Source: Bicyclus anynana
Taxonomy: Eukaryota; Arthropoda; Insecta; Lepidoptera; Nymphalidae
Assembly (NCBI RefSeq): GCF_947172395.1
Contig: NC_069100.1
Coordinates: 14,474,109 to 14,538,108, forward strand
Direction of reading: 5' to 3'
DNA length: 64,000 nt
This document shows, piece by piece, positions 51,187-62,058 of the stretch (the first letter of the stretch is position 1; each line of letters opens with the position of its first letter). The translations under genes were made by a program, and so were the position numbers. The notes beneath the pieces were generated by a model, which saw nothing but the letters and a program-made list of their open reading frames with translations, had not been told where the DNA came from and made no database searches.

Positions 51187-51655
51187 TATTGATTAATCTG
51201 TGGGCGAATCGGACATTATAACGTAGCACTAAGCGTAGCATTCAAGGAGGAAAATATGTAGCACTAGCTAACCATGGTGGTGAGGCATTGTCCTTCCAGC
51301 CTCCTTCTAGCTTCCTTCGTTGCACCCTTAACAAATATTATGTTCACTGAAAATTGACGAAAAATTGTTGAAAAAAATAGGTATTAATCGATATATCGAT
51401 GGTAATAAGCGTCCGATAATAAAAATAAAAATTGTCTTTGATTATTTTTTACTTGGTTGTTGAATCACCCGAATATGTATTTTAAAGGCGAAAGTTTGTG
51501 TGTAAGAGTGTAAGTATGTTTGTTCTTCCTATATGTCGTAACTACTAAAACGATTTGGTTGAAATTTTAAATGAGAATAGATTTGGATTGTGAAAATATA
51601 ATATGAATGGAAATAGAAAACTTAGGTTAATTTTTATCACGGAAAAGTCCATGGT

Positions 51656-51838
51656 TATAAAGCTGAAGAGTTTGTTTGTTTGATTGATTGAACGCGCTAA
51701 TCTCAGGAACTACTGGTCCGATTTGAAAAATTCTTTCAGTGTTAGATAGCCCATTTATCGAGGAAGGCTATATGCTATATATTATCCCAGTACTCCTACA
51801 GGAAGGGGGACCACGCAGGTGAAACCGCGCGGCTCAGC
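51656..51838 (+). mobile_element. Helitron, CCGCGCGG subfamily, 5' clipped
   Basis: ATAAAGCTGAAGAGTTTGTT to CAGGTGAAACCGCGCGGCTC; same family as 42753. Confidence 0.6.
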
Positions 51839-52205
51839 TTGGGATATTTACTCAGAGGCATAATTATCTGCCCACTTTAATATACTAGCGTCATAATAAA
51901 GAGGTCGGATAATTGTGCCTCTGAGTATAGATATCTACGATAGTGATCAAAAGGTGCCGGCCGATGCCCACAATTTACGTAGGCCTCATGTTCTGAGTTT
52001 ATCTCCTACTTGCCAGTTTAAAACAATAGTCATTTTGTCGTAAAGTTAGGCTGTCTCTAAATCAGACGGCAATTAATTTAACGTTAACTCGGCAATTAAC
52101 TCGGATGATTTAAAAGTGATTTAAAGGTATTACCATACGTTCACCTTTCAATGGCAACACCAACCTGTATCCGTAGTAGAAATTACTATACTTTTGACTA
52201 CGACA

Positions 52206-52643
52206 TTTTAATCTATAGACATGTTACGTGCCTACAAAATCACCGCAAAAAGTGAGCCGAATTAAGCTACTCCACTGAGCACACACATGAATAATTTTGT
52301 GTTTAATTCCATTATATATTTATGTATATACAGTTTTTAAAGTTTCTAAACAACTCAACAATGACAACTCGACATTGTATAAGTATACTAGCTGACGCCG
52401 CACGGTTTCACCCGCGTGGTTCCCGTTCTCGTAGGAATACTGGGATATTATAGTACCTGAGATTAGCGCGTTCAATCTAACAAACAAACAAACAAACTCT
52501 TCAGCTTTATAATATTAGTATAGATTTTTGTATCATTTGTATAAATAACTTTCGTTGTTTACTATGCGACACGGTTAAATGCGGTCAATTAGTTTTTGTT
52601 AAGTTCAGTTTTGACGCGCTAGTGACATATCTCTATTATAAAA
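52206..52643. mobile_element. MITE, TTTTATACTATAG family, with nested Helitron
   Basis: Same body as 48617-48893 but split by the Helitron at 52388-52524. The other copy shows the uninterrupted arrangement. Confidence 0.7.
52388..52524 (-). mobile_element. Helitron, CCGCGCGG subfamily, nested
   Basis: CTAG with hairpin side CCGCACGGTTTCACCCGCGT at the left, right end TTTATAATATTAGTATAGA; A and T border bases. Inner part deleted. Confidence 0.7.
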
Positions 52644-53159
52644 TCTTTGATTTTAGATGTACATATTAAAAAACTGAAAGCCAGAAACAAGTGAACAAAA
52701 CTTGCTTGACGTAATGGCACAGATAACCCATAAACCATCATGATGGACCGCGTGTTCGTCCATTCAATCCAAGGCTTAATTTAAAATTATAATTTGGGTG
52801 TATTCAAATCTCAAAAAAATACGACATATTTTTTACTATCTAAAATAACGACAATAAGCATTTTAAAATCTTTTAAAGAAAGTGTCAACTAGCCTATTGT
52901 AGAGAGAATTATGCAGCTTTTGCTGCACCCAATAGGGATGATGACAGTTTTTTAAATTGTATATAAATTAAGAGTACGCTGATAGTAAAGCAATTTTGTA
53001 AAAGTAACAGGGTATCTGCGATCATTACTTTCGGAGCTACAAGGATATAAATGTCAGATTTGCGGCGCTGCCGCGGATCCCTGAAAAACGCCCCATACAA
53101 AATGGTACAAACTAATGACGTAAATAATGATCGTTAGATTTGTATGAGTGTTCAAACAA

Positions 53160-53365
53160 AATTACTAATATCTTTGCTATTTGTGCGTTTATGTCTATAG
53201 TTGAAATATTAAAAAATGTCACATTGAATGTAAGGAAGCTACTTGTATGGATTTTCATCTAATTACGATAAAAGAATTTTAATAGATTTTGAAATTTTAT
53301 AATCTTATTTATTTTGCAAATATGCAGACAATCTTTGCTTTTTATGAATAAATTAGTTAACAATG
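53160..53365. repeat. Dispersed repeat E
   Basis: TCACATTGAATGTAAGGAAG and TTTTATAATCTTATTTATTT recur at 16020-16165; unclassified. Confidence 0.55.
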
Positions 53366-54322
53366 ACCCTATTTACTCGAATGTATCATAAAAATCAATA
53401 TATTCAAACCTAGTCATCATCCCCATTGTAGCGCTCTTCTACAGCGTAGATAGTTGCCGCTACAACAAACGTAGAGTCTACGACGAAATAAATGAATGAA
53501 ATTGCCCATACTGTGCCCACCACCCACACTTTCGCGAACAACGCCGTTTATTAACCGAGTCTGATAATTATTTTTTTGTTGGAAAAGAGATGTTTCGAGG
53601 GTAGTACTATGACAAGGAAACCAGGATCGGATGATGGAATCCTGGAGAAATTGATCGAGGGGAACTTTCGATAATCGGAGAGGTGGTCAGTGCGTTTCTT
53701 AATTTTAAACACTGTTCTTTCGGGAACTTAGGTCAGTCTTTAGGTTATAACAAAAAAGCTAGTTCAGGAGTACCTATCACTATAAATATAAAATAAAAAA
53801 AAATCATAAAAAAGTTTAACCGACTTCAGAATCAGAAAATAAACTAAAATGTGAAAAATAACATCGTACCTTCTGATCACTTTGAAGGCGGTGCCAAGCC
53901 AGTGACGTATTAATTATTATCCAGAGGGGTAACAGCCCCAGTGTATTTGTTATAATTATTTTATTTATTTAAAATTTAGATTTAAAAAGACATAAATGCT
54001 TGTTTTGTTAACGTGGAGAAAATGACTGAATTCCAGGTAGGTATTTTAAAATCAACTTCACTATTTATTATTTCTACAAACTACGTCATTAGCGAATACA
54101 TAACAACGCTTATGATCTTCCTACACTGTAGCATAGGTACCTTTGATCTAAACATAGTAACAATCACATGTGTAAAGAGGCTCAAATCACTAGAAAATAG
54201 TGTTGTGCCAGTGTTAGGTGTCGATAGTTCCAACTCCTTTTGTTAGAAATGGAAAGTTTTAAAACAAGATCTTGCTTAATGATTATATGATGTTAATTCA
54301 TACCCGTTTGTACTTTATCCCA
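53366..54322. other. Inferred NPF intron 1, unassigned
   Basis: The phrase AAGGCGGTGCCAAGCCAGTG near 53887 matches AGGCGGTGCCAAGTCAGTGA near 16663, so a further dispersed repeat is present. The 77-codon frame at 54013 has no domain. Confidence 0.4.
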
Positions 54323-54526
54323 TCTATACTAATATTATAAAGCTGAAGAGTTTGTTTGTTTGTTTGTTTGATTGAACGCGCTAATCTCAGAAACTACTGG
54401 TCCGATTGGAAAAATTCTTTCAGTGTTAGATAGCCCATTTATCGAGGAAGGCTATAGGCTATATATTATTATCCCCGTATTCCTACGGGAACGGCAACCA
54501 CATGGGTGAAACCGCGCGGCGTCAGT
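54323..54526 (+). mobile_element. Helitron, CCGCGCGG subfamily
   Basis: Starts TCTATACTAATATTATAAAG after A, runs through GAACGCGCTAATCTCAG and CTACGGGAACGG to CCGCGCGGCGTCAG. The final CTAG has decayed. Confidence 0.68.
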
Positions 54527-55243
54527 TAATATTGTATATATCACCATACAGATTTTCAGACCCTTTCTTTTGATGGTCCTGTAATGTATCAATTTTTAAC
54601 ATGAATATTCAAAATTAACGTAGTATCTAGTAAATCGATTACAGTTAATTTCACATTTACACAAAATAGATCCGAGTGTTAAATAAATTTTACATACTAT
54701 ATAAATTAATTGTTGTCAATATCTTTCATTGATATTTCTACCAAAACAGTCAGTTGAGTTTTAAAGGCAAATTAATTAAAAACTTGTAAAAGATATGAAC
54801 CCAAAGGTTTGACCTTTGGGTTCATTACATGGAATGTTAAGAAATTCGTCTGCAAACAATACTCGTACTATCGATATTTTCGATATTATTATCTTGCGCA
54901 TCACTAGTTCAGTTGTTGAAGGCTTGTAATTTTCCCCTCATGGATTTATTGAAAAGCGAACATGTACCACTACCACGTACAAAATACTTTCCTCATTTCT
55001 GCGCCATTTTATATTTTCTTTCAATAGAAACGAAACAACCCTTATTATGCATAATGCTTCATTATTTTATAATTGGTTGAGAAACTTTCGATAATTTTGA
55101 ACAAAATAAAAATAAATAAAATAAAAATAAATAAAAAAATTGGGACACAATTCGCTATTATTCGAAATATTACATTACTAATACTGAGAACCAAAATCTG
55201 AGAGATTAATCTTTATTTATATGTAACTACCTATCAGCTCAGA

Positions 55244-55345
55244 TTGAAGACGTGATAGTCCAGTGGATATAGCCTCTGCCTCCGATTCCGGGGGTGTAAG
55301 TTCGAATCCCGTCCGGGGCATGGGCAACCTTTTCAGTTATGTGCA
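55244..55345 (+). mobile_element. SINE family B head fragment
   Basis: GATAGTCCAGTGGATATAGC and box B GTTCGAATCCCGTCC, then CTTTTCAGTTATGTGCATTT. Confidence 0.65.
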
Positions 55346-55378
55346 TTTTATCAAATTATTTAATTAATCATTTCAATT

Positions 55379-55689
55379 CAGTGGAATGCGCGGTGGATTT
55401 ACAAGACGGAGGTCCTGGGTTCGATCCCCGGCTGGGCCGATTGTGGTTTTCTTAATTGGTCGTGGTCTGGCTGGTGGGAGGCTTAGGCCGTGGCTAGTTA
55501 CCACCCTACTGACAAAGAGGTAACCGCCAAGCGATGTAGCGTTCCGGTACAATGTCGTGTAGAAACCGAAAGGAGTGTGGATTTTCATCCTCCTCCTAAC
55601 AAGTTAGCCCGTTTCCATCTTAAACTGCATCATCACTTACCATCAGGTGAGATTGTAGTCAAGGGCTAACTTGTAAAGAATAAAAAAAA
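55379..55689 (+). mobile_element. SINE family A
   Basis: CAGTGGAATGCGCGGTGGAT to GGGCTAACTTGTAAAGAATA plus poly(A); the first bases of the head are missing. Confidence 0.83.
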
Positions 55690-57197
55690 GCGGAAAACTT
55701 GTGTGGTAAGACAGGTCATAAAAAAATCATAAAATTGATGAATTTTCTTATAGAAAATTTGCTTAAACTACTCATATTTCCCTCCCAAAGCAAAGCTAAT
55801 TTGATAGAGCGATAACAGCTAATAATATCAAAACAAAGTGCAAGGTATTGCAGCCATATTTCATTATACCAACTAATATTGTAAGGCCATTATTGCATCG
55901 TAAATCAAGAGCCGGTAAATTGTGTTGGATAGTGTACTGTACTAGCCTTTTACTTTTTCTTGTGTCAGGTACTTATGGCCCATAGACAATGTTTTATTTT
56001 TTTAACTAAGTGTCATAATTATATTACAACAATCAAATACTTAAATGTTAGAGTTTGGCTAAAGTAGAGACTAAAATCGTCTGCCAAATTAAAAAAATAC
56101 ATTTAAACAGATTAAAAATTGTGCGTTTTCATAATTTGTTTAAATTATTTTTTTGTTTGTGAATACATTACTACCTATACTATAAGTATTAAATTCAGTT
56201 ATTCCAATATTTGCACTATAATTATGAGAATTTACTCCGATTTTTAAAAAAAATTTGGCGGGGGATTTCAGTCTTTACTTTCATTAGCCAAACTCTATCA
56301 GCGTTGTTTACTTAGGTTTTAGTTCAGTCTTATATTATTTTATTTATTATTCTACAAAATACATATTGAAATTAAGCCTAACCATAAAACAACACAAAAC
56401 ACAGTTGGTTTTACTGTGATCTGGCTATTATAATATATTATACGAGTACAATATTAAAAAAACAAACAAAAATAGAAAAAAAAGCATTAGCGGGTACTAT
56501 TTGACTGTCGTTTCTGTGTATTTTTACAAGAATTAGAAACTTCTTATTATTCTTTAATATATACGACTAATATGCTATATTACGGTCTTTTAGCGTTAGA
56601 AAACAATACACTAACATAAATAAATTTAAAGCAAGTGAACTTAAGTATCAAACGTATAAGAAACTATATTTTTAAACGTCTGAATAGACAGGGTCATCGA
56701 TCTCTAAATATGGCACAATAAAAAAAACAGGCTGTATGATCGATAGATCTTTGCCTGTCTGATGAGAACAAACTCATTTAAAATAAAAACAAAATGCTTT
56801 TTCCATCTGTAAAGACGTCTTACAGTTGTGGTTTCCAAATTTGAAATGTTTATAGTATCCAACCGTAAAATAAATAAAAATAAGCTCTAATGTAAAATTT
56901 ATACCATAATCCCCAATTTAAATTATCAACAAGTGGAATAAAGTTTTAAATGAAAGTTATAAAACAATATCGGCACTTAAAAACAGAATTATAAAACTAA
57001 TGAGTGCACACCATAAACGCATTATACAAATTAGTTTGTCCTTTGTCGGTTCGCGCGGGAAAGAGCTTTCTAAACAACATGGCGGACGCTTCAAACTGTT
57101 CCATTGGTCAAACACTTTAATTAGCATTTATTATAATGTGATTTGATTAATTTGATTTATCAAATTGGTTGTAGATATGTTGTTATAACATTTGAAT
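55690..57197. other. Inferred NPF intron 1, low-complexity and unassigned
   Basis: AT-rich. 56728-56765 (CAGGCTGTATGATCGATAGA, CTTTGCCTGTC) belongs to the dispersed repeat also at 19003 and 61940. CATGGCGGAC at 57079 is an isolated YY1-like motif. Confidence 0.4.
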
Positions 57198-57465
57198 TGT
57201 CATCATCATTATCAACCCATATTCGGCTCACTGCTGAGCTCGAGTCTCCTGTCAGAATGAGAGAGGTTAGGCCAATAGTCCACCACACTGGCCCAATGCG
57301 GATTGGCAGACTTCACACACGCAGAGATTTAAGTTAATTCTCTGCTTTTTTGCTTCACCGTTTGAGACACGTGATATTTAATTTCTTAAAATGCTGTGTG
57401 AATGTTGTTGAAAAGTTGGAAAAGGTTGAAAAGTTCGAACCCACACCCTCCGGAATCGGAGGAGG
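57198..57465 (-). mobile_element. SINE family B
   Basis: Complete body and part of the head, small internal deletions near 57340 and 57395. Confidence 0.78.
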
Positions 57466-57592
57466 AAAATTACTGATGCGACGCTTCGTTTCGTACTGAC
57501 TCAAGAATGTACCTATTAGTTTTTGTATTTTGTATTTGAAACGGCCACGTACGCTCTATCTGCCTATTATTCTTTAATCTGTGGGTATAGGT
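57466..57592 (+). repeat. Dispersed repeat D, 3' part
   Basis: ATTACTGATGCGACGCTTCG to ATTATTCTTTAATCTGTGGG. Confidence 0.6.
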
Positions 57593-58059
57593 AACATTCA
57601 AAAATAACTATTAGTTTTTTTATAATATATAATCCTTATTTTAATGATATAGGGAACATTCACAAATGCATGTTTTACCTACATAATCGATACTTTTTAT
57701 CGTATCGATAGTAGAAATCCCTGAATCGGATTTTAATTGCATAATCCATATAAGAATGGATTCGGTCCCTTTGTAATTTCATCGGTTATCTACACACGGG
57801 GCTTCAATGCGGATCCGCCTCCTTGATTATGATAAATTGTGTAGGAATTATTATCTCGTTGACATTTTGTTTTTTTTTTCTATAAACAATATTTATTTAT
57901 ATTATTTTTGAGCGAGAGTCTGTGATGGCCACGCTTTCTTCATTTCGTATGATCTGAAAGTTTGTCACAACTTAATAGGTCCATGGTTTGTCATCCATGA
58001 ACTTACTAATTAGTCTTTACAAGCAGCGCAGTGAACAAAAACCCATAAAAAAATGAAAT

Positions 58060-58385
58060 AAAAAATGTCACGTCTCCTTGAAATCCGCTTATACAAACTT
58101 TTTTCTTAATTTGTATTTCAGGAAGTAACACTAACAATAATTACGTAAATTAATATCATAATAGAGTAATAATCAATAATTACCTTTAAAAAATTCTCCA
58201 TCTTATTTTTTTAGTTTTTATTAACATCATAAGACGCCATTTTTCTTGAATAATGTTGGAAATTACTGATGCGCCTTTCGTGTCGTACTGACCCGAGAAT
58301 GTATTAATTTTTAAATTTGTATTTTGGTTTCCTTCATCCGTGCCGAGTTCCGTCCGGTCTATCTGTCTATTATTCTTTAATCTGT
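58060..58385 (+). repeat. Dispersed repeat D
   Basis: Same ordered blocks as 50888-51186, ending ATTATTCTTTAATCTGTGG. Confidence 0.7.
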
Positions 58386-58839
58386 GGTAGCAGGTAACAA
58401 AGCTTCAGAAAAAATATTTTCCTACATTTTTTGTAGTGAAACTTACGCACGCTCGACTTGGAGAGTAAGCTGGTTAGTGCGTTACAAAAATTCGGCGAGG
58501 CGAACAGACATTGAGAAGGAGAGCTAAGTTTTACTTCACTCGTCTGGTCTAAAGCACACTTATTTGTTTATTTATTTAGAGATGCCAACAACATTTATGC
58601 ACACAAAATAATTAACTTAATGTGATATAGGTAACAGTATAAGATATCTACTAGAAATACAGATTTTCAACATAAATATCAATAACTGGCTTGTATAGAC
58701 AAAGAAAGGGTACTTAGAATATAAACAGAACAAAACACACTATAAAACTACAAATACCTATTAAAAAAAAATATAAAGAGACACAAAGTTTTAGCAGACT
58801 CAGTGGTTACAAAAATAAGAAAACTATATAAATATCGGA

Positions 58840-59208
58840 CAAAGGTTATGATTCACAAGATTTGTCAGGACAACTTAATTAACAAATCAAACTGTAACCA
58901 ATATAAGACCCTAGAATGGCAGAGAATGACCTTGAGTGAAGTCACGCACTTGTGAACGATGTGTGTAGGGTTAAAGGCGCCTTTGACAGATATCTAACAC
59001 TCCCCTTTTCCACTCAAGTCACTCTCCCAAGTCACCCATAAAGAATTACACAACAAGAGATGTGGACGGCTCGAACGCCACGAGCACACTGAACTGAAGC
59101 CGTCCGTACTGCAAGTCGTTGCAACGCGGCGATAACAAAAGAGCAACTTAATAGTAAAGTAAAGTACTTAGGTATATTTTATATCAACAAAGGTGTTCCT
59201 TTTCGCAG
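58840..59208. other. Region before the NPF coding exon
   Basis: 58845-58890 is a repeat shared (inverted) with 9287-9337. The remainder contains CpG-bearing text (GTGGACGGCTCGAACG) that may be regulatory or an old repeat. It ends with the acceptor TTCCTTTTCGCAG at 59196-59208. Confidence 0.4.
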
Positions 59209-59210
59209 CC

Positions 59211-59377
59211 ATGCGTGTCCTACTGTCCGCCATGTTGTTGCTGTCGGCCATGTTGTCGTGCGCGGCGCAGGCGCAGTACCCGCGCCCGCGCCGCCCCGAG
59301 CGGTTCGACACGGCGGAACAAATCTCCAACTACTTGAAGGAGCTGCAGGAGTACTACTCGGTGCATGGCAGAGGACG
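59211..59377 (+). CDS. NPF: NPF coding exon 1
   Basis: ATG in context GCAGCCATGCG, 55 codons plus two bases, donor ACG|GTGAGCAT. An in-frame GTG lies upstream at 59193, but it is inside the acceptor tract, so ATG 59211 is the start. Confidence 0.93.
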
Positions 59378-60416
59378 GTGAGCATATTCATGTATAGAAA
59401 CACTTGCAGTACCCCACGCATAGTTTCCATTCCCATGCGAATGTGGGATTAACATAGCCCATTTTACTCCTTGATAATATAGCTTTCTATATTTAAAAGG
59501 ATTTTTAAAATCAGTCCAGTAACTTCAGAGCGTATGAGCAAACAATAAAATATTTTCAAGTGTCAGCATAGCGCCATCCTGTCAACAGTCAACAGTCGGG
59601 ACCTATTAAATAATGTAGAAGAAAATCTTTCTATCCAATATCTAAGGTCCCGACTGTTTTCTAATTGCTTTCTACACTTCTGACTGAGCTTGTTTTATTT
59701 CTTTTCAGTTTTTTTATACTTTAAGCAGTCGGGTTTTTTTATTTGTTTAATTAATTTATTTATTTGAGAGGCGTTTTAGACGTGAATATTTCTAAGTAGA
59801 TATTTAATGTCCGATATGTGAACTTTCCACAAATGGTACCTACCAGCAGGCTAATTCACTATCTTTGACGTATGTAAATTGACATTTATACGAAATTGAG
59901 ATTTTATGTAAACATATGTCATCCGATGCTTACTGGTGGATATTATACAGTAGGTAAATGACATTTTGCAAATGATTTAATGTTTATTTTAAAAGGTTGA
60001 TAATAAAGACCAAAATAGTGAATAGGTCAGCAGGTCCCACATCGGGCGCCAGTGTGTATGTCTGTATTATATATTGTTAAGCTATGATATTCTTATGTAT
60101 TACTACTACTTGCCACAAGATGGCACTCTCAGAAACTTGCGATAACCGATGATGGTTCCTTTCGGAGTTTTCTAATGGCCTTTTAGTTAGTAAACTCGTC
60201 GCTCGTGCGCTGTATCGGCCTGTTATTTATTTAATCTGTGATAATAAAATAATAAAAATGGAGGAACTCGTAACATGATACATGTTTTTATTTTATTCTA
60301 GGTACGGAAAACGACAGATGCACATAGCCGATTCGTCCATAGTCTTCAAGGAGATGCCTTTCTTCGACGAAGCCCACAACGACGACGCCATTTTCAAAAA
60401 CCTCGGCTACAAGTAA
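59211..60416 (+). CDS. NPF: Neuropeptide F precursor (93 residues, two coding exons)
   Basis: Exons 59211-59377 and 60302-60416. Residues 1-21 form a signal peptide (MRVLLSAMLLLSAMLSCAAQ, cleavage after QA). Residues 22-57 are the 36-residue peptide, beginning QYPRPRRPERF and ending HGRGRY. Gly58 is the amide donor and Lys59-Arg60 the cleavage site; a 33-residue spacer peptide ending LGYK follows. The mature form should have N-terminal pyroglutamate and an amidated RGRY end. The 36-residue length, polyproline start, amphipathic helix (AEQISNYLKELQEYY) and RxRY end define the NPF/NPY family; it resembles the lepidopteran NPF2 form. The intron splits the Arg56 codon (CG|G), the conserved position in this family. 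NPF acts on a G-protein-coupled receptor and influences feeding and gut/brain signalling (known for the family). The ATG at 59211 follows an acceptor by two bases, so a 5'UTR exon lies upstream. Confidence 0.95.
59843..60034. mobile_element. MITE in the NPF intron, AGCAGG family
   Basis: TIRs CAGCAGGCTAATTCACTAT and a complement-like ATAGTGAATAGGTCAGCAGG; same family as 28234-28394 and 46727-47017. Confidence 0.65.
60302..60416 (+). CDS. NPF: NPF coding exon 2
   Basis: Acceptor TTTTATTCTAG|GTACGG, reads Y-G-K-R then QMHIADSSIVFKEMPFFDE and stops TAA at 60414-60416. Confidence 0.93.
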
Positions 60417-60446
60417 ATCGGAAACCAATCTTAACATCGCAGACAA

Positions 60447-60452
60447 AATAAA
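60447..60452 (+). terminator. NPF: NPF poly(A) signal
   Basis: AATAAA 30 bases after the stop codon. Confidence 0.7.
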
Positions 60453-61207
60453 AACAGTATAACGTCCCTGTATTATTTATTTATGATAGATATGAAATAA
60501 AAATACGTTGTGAACAATTGTTTTGACAGTCAATCTTTTATTTCGTACAACGGTTTTTTTTTTAATATTCGAATCTTCCAAGATTGCCTCATTTGCATGA
60601 CGCGCGTTTGATTCATTAGCTTTTAAACCAACAACATGGAGAAGAATTTTCCAAGATTCGAATTTTAAAAATTAATCTGTGGTTTAAAAATAAATTGTTT
60701 ATCTGTGCCATTTTTTTAATGATTCTGCATTATGTTTTTATTATTTTAAATTTAGAATACCTTTGAATATCACAACGTATTTCCTAGTCAATTGCATGCC
60801 AAATGTAGTCAATTAACTTACTTTTAAATTAAAATCCCAAAAATAAATTTCGGGCTGGGTGAAAGTTCTTTTTGGGATTTTGTGGCCTAAGTTACTCTGT
60901 TCGATTAATTTATTTAAGTACTTAATTTATGTTTTTATATTATTTTTGTTATTCTCTGTAGTATTATTAATAAATAGTATTTCTGAATTGCAATACTGAC
61001 AGTGATTTGATTGTTTTATTCTCTTCATTAAGAAAAAATCCTTAAAATATTGCAGGCGATATATTTTTTGCTAGGATGGAATAAGAATGTCTAGGTACTT
61101 AATTATTAAATTCCCTTTATTGGTCCCACTTTGTAAAGCTTTGTAACTGGAAGATACTGAGTTCGATTTCCAGTTATCTTCTTCTCCTAATTATGCTGCA
61201 CATTACA
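60453..61207. other. Downstream of NPF, nothing recognised
   Basis: AT-rich. A pair of related phrases, GAATCTTCCAAGATTGCC (60572) and TTTTCCAAGATTCGAATTTT (60647), forms an imperfect inverted repeat. Confidence 0.4.
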
Positions 61208-61264
61208 CTAGCGGACGTCCGCGACTTCGTTCGCCCTTAGACCTCTTTAATCCTCCCTAAAATC
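61208..61264 (-). mobile_element. Helitron 3' end, cut by a SINE
   Basis: CTAG and GCGGACGTCCGCGACTTCGT at the left. The element continues as CTTTCTAAGTGGA into the SINE insertion at 61265 and appears to resume after it. The other end is not resolved. Confidence 0.55.
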
Positions 61265-61588
61265 CTTTCTAAGTGGACATCATCATTATCAACCCATATT
61301 CGCCTCACTGCTGAGCTCGAGTCTCCTCTCAGAATGAGAGGGGTTAGGCCAATAGTCCACCACGCTGGCTCAATGCGGATTGGCAGACTTCAGACAATTT
61401 AAGAAAATTATCTGGTATGCAGGTTTCCTCACGATGTTTTTACTTCACTGTTTGAGACACGTGATATTTAATTTCTTAAAATACACACAACTGAAAAGTT
61501 GGTGGTGCATGCCCCGGACCGGATTCGAACCCACACCCTCCGAAATCAGAGGTAGCGGTCATATCCACTGGGCTATCACGGCTACCTA
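61265..61588 (-). mobile_element. SINE family B with target duplication
   Basis: Complete copy flanked by CTAAGTGGA on both sides (left ends near 61264-61269, right 61587-61595), a retroposition duplication inside Helitron sequence. Confidence 0.8.
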
Positions 61589-61599
61589 AGTGGATGTCT

Positions 61600-62058
61600 C
61601 CTAATAAACACTATAAACTAACTTCCTACTAAAGGGGAATGCCCACCGACCCATACAACGTCGGCTCAGGGAACCCAGGTATACCCCCGTATAAAAGTAT
61701 ATGGAGACGATAATATGATGTATAAATAAGGATCTGATTAAATAATTTACACAGTAAAAGTTTGTTTCTTGAAGGAAAACACATTTTTTTATCATTTTTC
61801 TTGTTAAAAAAATACGTCAGGGTTTTAAATTGGTGAAGTAACATTTAAAGCTGTAATATGTTTGTATTATTTACAAGCATAACAAACAATAAAACTAACA
61901 AAAACAACAATCATAAGTAGTGAAAAAATGTCATAAACTCAGGCTGTATGGTTAACGATCGTTGCTTGTCTCCGTTAGGGACAAATAAAAGATGTACTAC
62001 AAATGTCGTAAATAGTTGAGTAAACTTCTTTTGACAAAGTAATGATTTTATTGTTAAA
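61600..62058. other. Intergenic, one dispersed repeat
   Basis: 61940-61985 (AGGCTGTATGGTTAACGATC, TTGCTTGTCTCCG) is the dispersed repeat also at 19003 and 56728. Nothing else recognised. Confidence 0.4.
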
